Part shown: positions 8,501 through 14,755 of the stretch, piece by piece
Position numbering within the stretch: position 1 is the stretch's first letter
How the letters are laid out: the number at the start of each line of letters is the position of its first letter
Source of the DNA: CAYJBP01 sp964368605
GTDB taxonomy: Bacteria; Bacillota; Dehalobacteriia; UBA4068
NCBI GenBank assembly: GCA_964368605.1
Contig: CAYJBP010000034.1
Location: 1-21,094, forward strand
DNA: 21,094 bases
Direction of reading: 5' to 3'
Translations under genes and position numbers: made by a program
Notes under the pieces: generated by a model
What the model saw: the letters and a program-made list of their open reading frames with translations, nothing else
The model's database searches: none
Told to the model about the DNA's origin: nothing

Positions 8501-11500
8501 AAGCATTGCTCGGTGCTAAAATTACTGCTGATAGGCTTAAATTTATGACTATCAACATCATAATGATAAATTAAGCCATCTAAAAGGCTATTACCTGCAT
8601 TGTTAAGATAATCAGCGGCATCGATGCCCAAGGCTGCCAGGGCGGCTATGCCCAAGCCGGTAGAGGCCGAAGGGCCAAAGCCTTTGCTTAAATCACCGTT
8701 TTGGCTTTCCGGCAAATTTTGAATTTCTTTGATTAAGGTTAATGATTGATCGATAGCCTCTTTAATAGTTATACCATTATAGGTGGTAGTTTCGGCATAA
8801 TATGGGGCTAAAGCCAAAATCATCACCGTCATGGCATCAGGCCCCAAACCGGTATCCTGCCAATTGTCTTTATCGGCCATTGCCCAGGTTTTTAATTGCT
8901 CTATTTGAGCGGCATTGGCATATTTGGCATCTTGCTGCAATGCCAGTAAAACATAGGGTAGCGTATAGGTGCCTTTAGTATCCGAATCATCATTATCGAT
9001 TAAAGTCGTAAGCTTTTGGGCAAGGTTTAGCTTACTATTATCGGCCAAAGTAATATCGGTAGCATCATAGCCTAAGGCACTGATAGCCAAGATAGCTTTG
9101 CTTAATTCAGCAGCAGATCCTGCGGCCGCTGCCGTATCAATCATATTATTAAGAATTAGTTGCTCTTCGGCGGCGGTTAAAACTTGGGGCTGATTGGCCA
9201 ATTTTTCATAGGCCATAATATCAATAAGCGCCCAAACGGCATTGCTATCGGTATTACCTTTAGCTAATTCGGCTAAAACTTGGGCGGTATCGGCCAGCAT
9301 ATTGGCTGTATTTAAAGATCCGTCGCTGCCTTTAACATTAATGGTAATTTGCTTATCAAGGGTAGTTATACCGCTCATCGAATTAAAGCGAATACTCTCT
9401 AAATTGGCGGTAAGCACTACTTTGGTATCATAGTTCGGTTGCGCCACTAAATCCAAATCATTATCGATTAGGGCAGTATTACTGCTTGTCCAAGTAATAT
9501 TAGCACCCGATTCAGTATATTTGGTGACGCCCGAAAATTGCAGGCCGCTATCGGTAATAAGCCCCGAACGCAACATATTTAAATCTTCGGTAATGCCATC
9601 GCCAGCATTATTGCCACGAATATCTTCATAATCCAGGGCATCGGCCAGACTTTGCAAAATGGCCATTTCGGCGGTGACGGCGGCGCTATCCCAGGCTTTA
9701 ATCGTGGTTGGCCATTTTTTTTCAACCTCGGCACCATTATAGCTAAGGGTTAGAATAATATCGCCGCTTTGATCGCTAGCGGTTCGATTAATGCTGGCGC
9801 CACTGCTAATCTGCTCGCCGGCATTGCCGCTAAAACCGGGATTATCGGTTGTCCAGGCTACTTTAATCGAACGATATTCTTCTTTAAAGTTAGCTAGGTG
9901 ATCCACATAACTCCAATTAAGGGGTATATCATTAATATGATAGGTAAGATTACTCAAATCGGCCTTAAGCTCGCTACCACGGATGGTGATATCATCCAGG
10001 CTATATAAGCTAATAGCCTCATTAACCATGGTTTGGGCGGCTGACTGTTCGGCTTCTGTAACCGCAGGTATGGTTAAAGTAAAGCTCTTTGAGCCGGCCT
10101 GCTCGGGCATAGGGCCGGGGGGGTATATATTATAATCCCATAAAATGCCGCCTTCGATAGTGGCGGTAAGCTTAACTTGAGCAGCGGCTTGGCCAAATTC
10201 GGGGCGGGTAACTGTTATTAAATAGCCATCATTACTGGGATAATCGCCAATAGTTAGCACATCTTCATTAGAGGATGTCCAGATAAGCTCGGTACCATAA
10301 TCTTCCGGGTCTTCATCCGGCAAATAAAAATTCAACTTAACCGCAGCTAAATCGGCAATATTGCCATTAGGATTAGCCATTAGCCAAGCTTCGTTTAACC
10401 AGGCGGCGGCATAGGCATCTTCCTTCGAAGCAGTTTTGGCCGGCACGGTTACGGTTAAAGAATGATTGGTAGTGGCTTGGCCATAGTTTAGGCCAAACTC
10501 AACCACAACTTCGGCCTCGCTTGCCCCATAGGTAATTTGACCATCGGCAGCAATGGCGGCCGAATTATTAGAGCTAAGGCTACTAGCCACCGTGATAGCA
10601 TGATTTTCGGCCTTAACTAATTTGCTAAATACGCTGATAATATCGGTATCTAAGTATTGATCATTAGCCCATTCCTGTACCGTAAGGGTGGTTGCCAATT
10701 GGCTAATGGCATTATCTAAAATTTGCTGATCGCTTTGGCTATTTTTGCTAACGGTTAGCGTAAACTGTTTAGTATCGCTAAGATTGCCATAGGCGATGGT
10801 AGCGGTTAAAGTTACTTGCTGATCGCTAGCCGTATTGCCGGGACGATATACCAGGCCATCATTTGTGATAATATCAGGATTATCGCTTTGCCAGGTAATG
10901 CTGGTTTTAGTGCTGGCCCCCTGGATGGGCAAAACTAAATTGGTGGTGATGGCTGAGAGTAGGCTATTTTGGCCTTTGATCTCGTCAAAAGTTAAGGCAT
11001 CTAGGTCGGCATCGATAATTGCTTGCTTGGCGGCATCATCTAAGGCAGATGTAACCTTAACTTGGGCTATGGCCGGGATTAAAACTTGGCCATCTTTGGC
11101 TACACTAAGATAATAGGTGCCGGCGGTATCAAAATTAGGGTAAAAAATACCATCGCTATTGGTTGTATGGGCGCTGGCTGTGGGCATGCTATTGGCCGAA
11201 TTACTAATTAAAATAGTAGCATCGGCTAAGGGGGTCGAGGCGCTTTCGCCCATCATTAAACCGCCGCCATCACTGCTATAAATATAGCCATACATCACTT
11301 TAATAGCCAAATTTTCGCCGGCATTCATGCTATATTCTTGCTTTTCAAAGCGGGTATATAAATCGCTGGCATAATTTTGGTAGATAGTAAGCTCTAAATC
11401 GTCGCCATCTTTTAGCGTGGCAGAGCTATCCATAATCATTTGGCCATTGACAAAATAGCCGATATTATAGGTTACTGTATTCCAAAACTTGCTAAAAGAG

Positions 11501-11775
11501 CCACTGCTTTCCTGATAGGAATCGGCACCTTGAGGATGATAATTTTCATGCACCATTTTGATAGCAGTGAGAACATCGGTATCGGCCGCTAATTGCATAG
11601 GTAATTGCATCAAAAGTTGATTATCCTTTGATTGCTGCAAAGCTCCTTCTACGCTTACCGTAACATTAATGCTGATATCGCTATCGGAAGCTAGGGCCGG
11701 GGTGCTGATTAATACTATTGCAAATAATAAAAACAATACTAATTTTAAAGACTTTTTGTTATTTTTAAAGAACAC
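5563..11775 (-). CDS. Giant secreted S-layer-anchored transcobalamin-like protein (two DUF4430 domains, two alpha/alpha toroids, three SLH domains)
   Basis: Extracellular protein of about 2070 residues. Residue positions here count from the in-frame ATG at 11790; subtract 5 for the preferred start. Order: signal peptide 6-34 ending in ALA; DUF4430-like domain about 40-137 (GYFVNGQ, then LKDGDDLEL); an Ig- or carboxypeptidase-regulatory-like domain about 150-245; about five atrophied bacterial Ig repeats, 256-822; two homologous alpha/alpha-toroid blocks, about 828-1130 and 1140-1447; a PEGA-like domain about 1450-1528; a second DUF4430 about 1530-1655 (SGWMYLLNGE, DGDNIIMHYT); a Gly/Asn/Asp linker; an unassigned beta-rich region 1670-1890; and three SLH repeats 1893-2070. 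Start: GTG at 11775, because GGAGG lies eight bases before it and nothing precedes the ATG. Toroid plus DUF4430 is the layout of intrinsic factor and transcobalamin, and a cobalamin riboswitch controls the gene. I infer B12 capture at the wall. Confidence 0.88.
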   Translation of the reverse strand: MFFKNNKKSLKLVLFLLFAIVLISTPALASDSDISINVTVSVEGALQQSKDNQLLMQLPMQLAADTDVLTAIKMVHENYHPQGADSYQESSGSFSKFWNTVTYNIGYFVNGQMIMDSSATLKDGDDLELTIYQNYASDLYTRFEKQEYSMNAGENLAIKVMYGYIYSSDGGGLMMGESASTPLADATILISNSANSMPTASAHTTNSDGIFYPNFDTAGTYYLSVAKDGQVLIPAIAQVKVTSALDDAAKQAIIDADLDALTFDEIKGQNSLLSAITTNLVLPIQGASTKTSITWQSDNPDIITNDGLVYRPGNTASDQQVTLTATIAYGNLSDTKQFTLTVSKNSQSDQQILDNAISQLATTLTVQEWANDQYLDTDIISVFSKLVKAENHAITVASSLSSNNSAAIAADGQITYGASEAEVVVEFGLNYGQATTNHSLTVTVPAKTASKEDAYAAAWLNEAWLMANPNGNIADLAAVKLNFYLPDEDPEDYGTELIWTSSNEDVLTIGDYPSNDGYLITVTRPEFGQAAAQVKLTATIEGGILWDYNIYPPGPMPEQAGSKSFTLTIPAVTEAEQSAAQTMVNEAISLYSLDDITIRGSELKADLSNLTYHINDIPLNWSYVDHLANFKEEYRSIKVAWTTDNPGFSGNAGEQISSGASINRTASDQSGDIILTLSYNGAEVEKKWPTTIKAWDSAAVTAEMAILQSLADALDYEDIRGNNAGDGITEDLNMLRSGLITDSGLQFSGVTKYTESGANITWTSSNTALIDNDLDLVAQPNYDTKVVLTANLESIRFNSMSGITTLDKQITINVKGSDGSLNTANMLADTAQVLAELAKGNTDSNAVWALIDIMAYEKLANQPQVLTAAEEQLILNNMIDTAAAAGSAAELSKAILAISALGYDATDITLADNSKLNLAQKLTTLIDNDDSDTKGTYTLPYVLLALQQDAKYANAAQIEQLKTWAMADKDNWQDTGLGPDAMTVMILALAPYYAETTTYNGITIKEAIDQSLTLIKEIQNLPESQNGDLSKGFGPSASTGLGIAALAALGIDAADYLNNAGNSLLDGLIYHYDVDSHKFKPISSNFSTEQCFRGLLAADAIDSNANQNIDLTKAVMIWDFADTIKKPAKSTKASPDLEAMAITLIDYVEADDQNLTWLVADIAAFNQAYPQQTAWSIDQKNAALNILISEAQQALIDAENPPSEYYNAASKFSQLIIAISALGYDAADIIAADGSQIDLVSRLNALISADDSGVSNIYVLPYIIIALQQDSSYATSEQITKLKNLALSSKDAWQDTTWGSDTVAAMILALAPYYQEPAIKAVIDEGLALIEAIQKSDGALYADGSQEYGATSTGLGIAAVAALGIDPATIIKDNQSLVDGLMTYHDTTNNSFKPDNSSFATEQGFRGLLAAHLVAEGSSDINAANAYYIYNFASLNKLPALAIQSDKAPLIFELDPTTATVIVKDDNNQSQDATVGKLFYLDAGSYSYEVSLDGYRSKSGSFMITDEQVSQSSLQTINVSLSKNASSGGNNIDVSFTLLGIDNIETGKEYIYQSHPQNFDTWISRQNYSFSEGISAFELFDQAMSDAKISYIASGGYVTEINGLAEFSTTPTSGWMYLLNGEHITRSLRDQMLKDGDNIIMHYTDDYTLEQGAEDFGGGSGNNNQDDDSNQQIADLNTEASIENGQAQAKVEADDLQEAIANALAKAEPNQAITVAINIENPNQEQAMPTNLQLSFDLSDDLQNQLQNEQIKALAINSDIADIEFDNQALAAIIAQGKDLSGDIQIKMALQDNSLLSAANQALVGDNPVYDFSLFKGETYIGDFGQGEVKISLPYQLPDGQAAEDIVVWYIDEQGNAQPMLTEYKDGLLTFYCSHFSLYMIGSIDSSQPFSDINSADWFYEAVIYNYQNQLFKGITESSFAPYANMNRAMFITILYRLEGEPAISSSQIFSDVEVGSWYDNAVNWAQANGIAQGIAADLFAPETLISREQIATMLYNYSNYKGYSTEAKADLSAYSDYQQISDWAIDALAWANGSELINGRSADLLAPLDLANRAEAAMIMMRFSQTFAK

Positions 11776-11783
11776 TTTAATTT

Positions 11784-11788
11784 CCTCC
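11784..11788 (-). promoter_or_regulatory. Ribosome binding site that decides the SLH protein start
   Basis: GGAGG on the minus strand lies eight bases before a GTG at 11773-11775 and inside the codons that follow the ATG at 11788-11790. That ATG has only AT-rich sequence upstream. The GTG start leaves a well-formed signal peptide (FFKNNKKSLK, then a hydrophobic core). Confidence 0.7.
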
Positions 11789-11887
11789 ATATAATAAACT
11801 TTAGCTCTTAGTTACTTTTTGCTTAAAACAAGCATAATCACCTCTTTGCTATAATTGCGAAAAAATTATACACTGGGTTTAAATCAT

Positions 11888-11922
11888 AAAAAAAACATCG
11901 ATTTTGTATAACAAAATCGATG
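11888..11922 (-). terminator. Terminator hairpin forming the cobalamin riboswitch expression platform
   Basis: A perfect 12-bp stem, CATCGATTTTGT with ACAAAATCGATG (11896-11907 with 11911-11922), is followed on the minus strand by eight T. It lies between the aptamer and the coding sequence, 113 bases before the GTG start. A terminator in this position means that ligand binding would stop transcription early. I could not settle a single antiterminator partner. Confidence 0.85.
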
Positions 11923-11973
11923 CATCCGTTTATATGCATTCAACCCATATATCCTACCCGATAATATGAACAG

Positions 11974-12188
11974 GAAATCCGTAAGTCTTCTGGCTTATGC
12001 TATAGAATAATTAATATTCTTACGTATCTTTCCTACCTTCCCATAAAAAATTTACAGTGGCAAGCTTTCGCTTAACATAGTTGCCTATGCTTTGGAAGAT
12101 CCTCGCATTCACAGCGCCGGTAACGCCGGGGAATTACACCCCATTCCATTTACATTTACCCATTTAACCAGGGCAAATGACTGATTTC
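11974..12188 (-). ncRNA. Cobalamin (B12) riboswitch aptamer
   Basis: Read on the minus strand, the conserved blocks occur in canonical order. The P1 arms GAAATC and GATTTC pair (12183-12188 with 11974-11979). GGTGTAATTCCCC lies at 12128-12140. GCTGTGAATGCGAGG follows in the core. GCCACTGT lies at 12054-12061, then GGGAAGG. Last comes the B12 box TAAGCCAGAAGACTTAC (11981-11997). The length of about 215 bases fits the family. The ligand is probably adenosylcobalamin or a related corrinoid. The only downstream gene is the giant SLH protein, so B12 sufficiency should switch that gene off. Confidence 0.93.
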
Positions 12189-12218
12189 GCAATATTTATT
12201 TTTATAATTAACGTGGTA

Positions 12219-12247
12219 ATTATAGCATATCCCCAAAAAAATTGCAA
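12219..12247 (-). promoter_or_regulatory. Promoter of the riboswitch transcription unit
   Basis: On the minus strand: TTGCAA (12242-12247), a 17-base spacer, then TATAAT (12219-12224). The start would lie near 12212, about 24 bases before the aptamer. The -35 hexamer sits inside one arm of the terminator of the preceding gene. Confidence 0.7.
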
Positions 12248-12281
12248 GCAAAATTATTGCTCGCAAAATTATTGCTTGCAA
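12235..12281 (-). terminator. Terminator of the DJ-1/PfpI gene, with internal 14-base direct repeat
   Basis: The outer arms TTGCAAGCA and TGCTTGCAA (12242-12250 with 12273-12281) pair perfectly. Seven T follow on the minus strand. Inside, GCAAAATTATTGCT occurs twice (12248-12261 and 12263-12276), each copy itself nearly self-complementary. It lies 24 bases past the stop codon of the DJ-1-like gene. Confidence 0.75.
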
Positions 12282-12305
12282 TAGATTATATATGATTAGC
12301 AAGAT

Positions 12306-13136
12306 TTAACCCTTAGCGGCTAATAATTCCAGCAATTTTTGGGCGCTAGCCCCGGCCGAGTTTTGGTTTTGACCGCTAATAATATTATTATCTACCACCA
12401 CTTTGGTGGCCAGAATATCCGTCCAGGCACTGTTTTTTTGATAATTTGCCCCTAAGGCTCGCAATTCCCGCTCCGGATGCAAGGGAGTTTTGACAATGCC
12501 CAATTGGCGAATTTGCCGATCGGAAACCGCCGTAATTTGCTTGCCTTCTACTAAGGGGCGGCCATCGGTATCTAAAGCCTTGATAAAGCCCAAAGCGCCA
12601 TGACAAACCGAGCCCAGCAAAATGCCATTAGCATGGGCTTCGGTTATTTTAGCGCCTAAAATATCGCTTTGGCCAAGATCAAAAGCAGCCCCCCAGCCGC
12701 CGGCTAAAAAGATTATATCATATTGGCCAAAATCAATATCATCAATTTTAAGGGAATTATCTGCCTGAGCCTGCGCTTTGGCATCGGCTAAAAATCGATA
12801 ATCGGCAGCGGTAGCCAAAGGATAACGCAGGCTAAACGGCTCAAAAGGAATTTTACCACCTTGGATGCTGGCTAAATCAACAGCCATCTTGGCATCTAAA
12901 AATTCATAATAAGGCGTGGTTAATTCCGAGGCAAATACGCCTGTTTTAGTATCGTTTTTGCCCATCTTATCCCTGCTGGTGCTGATGATTAATGCTTTTT
13001 TGCCTTTTAAATCATAATCTTTACGTAGATAATCGGGATGATAACCCCAGGCTTTTAAAATATTGGACAAAAATTTTAGAATTAGCAAAAGAGCAGCTAT
13101 AATTATTATTAAGGCTAATATTCTAAAGTCTATCAT
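12306..13136 (-). CDS. Membrane-anchored DJ-1/PfpI (class I glutamine amidotransferase-like) family protein
   Basis: A 276-residue protein with one N-terminal membrane helix (about 4-24) followed by a DJ-1/PfpI domain. The nucleophile elbow GSVCHGALG carries Cys178 with adjacent His179. Glu71, in ASELTTPYYEF, is the usual conserved glutamate. The AKMAVDLASIQGGKIPFEP stretch resembles the Hsp31/glyoxalase III branch. Members hydrolyse alpha-oxoaldehydes such as methylglyoxal or act as chaperones or deglycases; which applies cannot be told. The single helix suggests attachment to the cytoplasmic membrane; orientation is not determined. AGGAGG eight bases upstream fixes the start. It has its own promoter with a palindromic operator, and a terminator separates it from the riboswitch unit. 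Confidence 0.85.
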   Translation of the reverse strand: MIDFRILALIIIIAALLLILKFLSNILKAWGYHPDYLRKDYDLKGKKALIISTSRDKMGKNDTKTGVFASELTTPYYEFLDAKMAVDLASIQGGKIPFEPFSLRYPLATAADYRFLADAKAQAQADNSLKIDDIDFGQYDIIFLAGGWGAAFDLGQSDILGAKITEAHANGILLGSVCHGALGFIKALDTDGRPLVEGKQITAVSDRQIRQLGIVKTPLHPERELRALGANYQKNSAWTDILATKVVVDNNIISGQNQNSAGASAQKLLELLAAKG

Positions 13137-13169
13137 CTAAAGCACCTCCTATGGGTGGCCATTATAATT

Positions 13170-13186
13170 TGTAACAAATAGTTACA
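13170..13186. promoter_or_regulatory. Palindromic operator before the DJ-1/PfpI gene
   Basis: TGTAAC-AAATA-GTTACA lies three bases downstream of the -10 hexamer, so it covers the expected transcription start. That suggests a repressor; none is encoded beside it, and the family cannot be named from the site alone. Confidence 0.5.
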
Positions 13187-13189
13187 CTT

Positions 13190-13218
13190 ATTATAACATA
13201 GCATGCTTTAAGATACAA
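13190..13218 (-). promoter_or_regulatory. Promoter of the DJ-1/PfpI gene
   Basis: On the minus strand: TTGTAT (13213-13218), a 17-base spacer, then TATAAT (13190-13195). It lies between the end of the monooxygenase gene and the DJ-1-like gene, with the -35 hexamer only seven bases from the monooxygenase stop. Confidence 0.6.
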
Positions 13219-13224
13219 GCTAAT

Positions 13225-13575
13225 CTAGCCCAAATATTGATTAGAGTCGGCCGGTGCATTTTGGCGATCGGTATCGGTATACTCGCGAATAGCCGAGCAA
13301 ACGGTAATTTTATAGCTACTAAATAGCTTATTTTTGCCCTCGGCTTGGCTTAGGCGATGCTCTAAATTATTGCGCCAGGCACAAACGGCCTCTTCGCTTT
13401 CCCATACATTTAAAGACAAAAGCTTGCCTTCTTGATTAAGGCTCTGAAACCTTTCGGCGCTGATAAAACCCTCTACATTAGCCAACATCGGCTTTAGCTG
13501 GGCGGCCAGCTCTAAATATTTACTCATCCCCTCCTTAGTGGGAATTACCTCGAATAATACAATAATTTTGCTCAT
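13225..13575 (-). CDS. Antibiotic biosynthesis monooxygenase (ABM) domain protein
   Basis: Small cytoplasmic protein of 116 residues. The first 90 form an ABM-type dimeric ferredoxin-like fold: an opening strand (IIVLFEVIPTKEGM), the EGFISAERFQSL segment, then LLSLNVWESEEAVCAWRNN, and HRLSQAEGKN. Family members range from cofactor-free quinol monooxygenases to haem-degrading enzymes, so the substrate is unknown. The last 25 residues are polar and probably disordered. The start overlaps the adaB stop by four bases (ATGA), a sign of translational coupling, and GGAGG lies inside the end of adaB. It is the third gene of the alkylation-response operon, with no clear reason in DNA repair; a general electrophile-stress role is one possibility. 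Confidence 0.85.
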   Translation of the reverse strand: MSKIIVLFEVIPTKEGMSKYLELAAQLKPMLANVEGFISAERFQSLNQEGKLLSLNVWESEEAVCAWRNNLEHRLSQAEGKNKLFSSYKITVCSAIREYTDTDRQNAPADSNQYLG

Positions 13576-14033
13576 AGTTGATTAGCCTCCATTTTTAGTA
13601 AATATTCTTTAATATCCATGCCGGCGGCATAGCCGACCAATTTGCCATTGCTGCCGATAACCCGATGACAAGGCACTTTTAATAATAACGGATTTTTATT
13701 ATTAGCCATCCCCACCGCGCGGCAAGCCTTGGGTTGATCTATAGCCTCGGCAATTTGCTTATAGCTGCGAGTTTGGCCATAAGGGATATCCAGCAAAGCC
13801 TGCCAAACTCTTTGCTGAAAAGGCGTACCCTTTAATTGATACTTAAAGCTAAAGCTTTGCCGCCGACCGCTTAAATATTCTTTAATCTCGGCAAAAGCGC
13901 TATCGGTTAGGGTATTTTTTTGGCCTAAATCGGGCTGATTGGCGGCAACTGTTTTGATGCAAATAATACTATCATCCTCATAGCCTAAATAAATTGGGCC
14001 GATTTTACTATCATAAATTGCATAATTATTCAT
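13572..14033 (-). CDS. adaB: Methylated-DNA--protein-cysteine S-methyltransferase
   Basis: Suicide repair protein that takes the methyl group from O6-methylguanine (and O4-methylthymine) onto its own cysteine. From the chosen start it has 153 residues. An N-terminal ribonuclease-H-like domain is followed by the catalytic domain with GTPFQQRVWQAL, the arginine-finger helix around ACRAVG, and the active site PCHRV with Cys122. The frame is open up to 14057, but AAGGAGG six bases before the ATG at 14033 marks the true start. That start overlaps the end of adaA by eight bases. The pairing with adaA matches the AdaA/AdaB split known from Bacillus subtilis, in contrast to the fused E. coli Ada. Confidence 0.95.
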   Translation of the reverse strand: MNNYAIYDSKIGPIYLGYEDDSIICIKTVAANQPDLGQKNTLTDSAFAEIKEYLSGRRQSFSFKYQLKGTPFQQRVWQALLDIPYGQTRSYKQIAEAIDQPKACRAVGMANNKNPLLLKVPCHRVIGSNGKLVGYAAGMDIKEYLLKMEANQL

Positions 14034-14586
14034 TATTAGCCTCCTTTCTATAGGCATTGGGGGTTTGGCCTGTATTTTCTTTAAAGAAGCGATAAAAGGC
14101 AGATAGGCTGCTAAAGCCTAAATGCAGGGCAATATCGATTATTGGCCGATCGTCAATTTTTAGCTGCGTCTTGGCCTCGGCCAGGCGCAATTGATCGGCA
14201 TAGGCCTTAGGGGTATGGCCATATTCTTTTTTAAATACCTCGACCATTTGCCTTTGCGATAAACCCACTTGCTGTAATTGATTATTAAGCCTATTATTTT
14301 CCAAAAACATGGCCTCGATGGCCTGTTTTACTTGCTTGGCAATTTCCCGGGCAGGCTCAAATTGCAGCAAATCGCTGCGACAGCGTTTGCATGGTCTAAA
14401 CCCTGCCTGCATGGCTTCGTCGGCATTATTAAAAAACAAGGTGTTTTCCGGCTTGGGCGCCCTGGATTTGCAAGATGGTCGACAAAAAATACCGGTAGAT
14501 TTTACCGCATAATAAAATATGCCATCAAAATTCTGATCATTTTCGATAACAGCCTGATATTTTTGTTGCTCATTTAATATTTGCAT
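14026..14586 (-). CDS. adaA: AdaA-type methylphosphotriester-DNA methyltransferase and AraC-type activator
   Basis: Sensor and activator of the adaptive response to methylating agents. It has 186 residues. The N-terminal Ada zinc domain has Cys35, Cys39, Cys66 and Cys69, matching E. coli Ada Cys38, 42, 69 and 72; Cys35 is therefore the expected methyl acceptor from phosphotriesters. The C-terminal half (about 80-182) is an AraC-type double helix-turn-helix ending in HLGFSSLSAFYRFFKE and TPNAYR. Methylation of this domain in homologues turns on the ada operon. It is first in a tightly overlapping three-gene operon. A G-rich ribosome binding site (AAGGGGGGA) precedes the ATG. Its promoter has a TATAAT but no good -35 box, fitting dependence on an activator. 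Confidence 0.93.
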   Translation of the reverse strand: MQILNEQQKYQAVIENDQNFDGIFYYAVKSTGIFCRPSCKSRAPKPENTLFFNNADEAMQAGFRPCKRCRSDLLQFEPAREIAKQVKQAIEAMFLENNRLNNQLQQVGLSQRQMVEVFKKEYGHTPKAYADQLRLAEAKTQLKIDDRPIIDIALHLGFSSLSAFYRFFKENTGQTPNAYRKEANNE

Positions 14587-14616
14587 TTAATCCCCCCTTA
14601 TTTAATGGCAGTTTTT

Positions 14617-14622
14617 ATTATA
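14617..14622 (-). promoter_or_regulatory. -10 box of the ada operon, no recognisable -35
   Basis: A clean TATAAT on the minus strand, about 30 bases before adaA. The hexamer 17 bases upstream reads GAAGAA, far from consensus. Activated Ada could supply the missing contact; no confident Ada box was found. Confidence 0.45.
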
Positions 14623-14677
14623 ACATAAGATGGCCGATTTTTCTTCCTAAAAATGGTTATTTAATTTTGCAACCAAT

Positions 14678-14740
14678 AAAAAAACAACAAATAAACACTT
14701 TCATCTTAAAATAAAGATGTTAGCATTTATTTGTTGTTTT
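14678..14740 (-). terminator. Terminator after hyuB
   Basis: Perfect 15-bp arms (14681-14695 with 14726-14740) enclose a second small stem (CATCTT with AAGATG, 14702-14707 and 14714-14719). Seven T follow on the minus strand. The whole lies between the hyuB stop and the ada promoter. Confidence 0.85.
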
Positions 14741-14755
14741 AATTTAGGCTATTAA

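Noticed and set aside
7437..9306. Reading the toroid blocks as a squalene cyclase or prenyltransferase enzyme
   Set aside because: No catalytic DXDD or zinc-site pattern was seen. The protein is secreted and wall-bound, and the fold is also that of B12 carriers, which fits the riboswitch better.
9242..11113. Rightward open frames inside the SLH protein gene (9242-9433, 10835-11113)
   Set aside because: They are antisense to conserved domain sequence, have no start signals and no family resemblance; they are composition artefacts.
12248..12276. Two 14-base direct repeats considered as a CRISPR remnant
   Set aside because: There are only two copies with a one-base gap and no spacer; they form part of a terminator hairpin.
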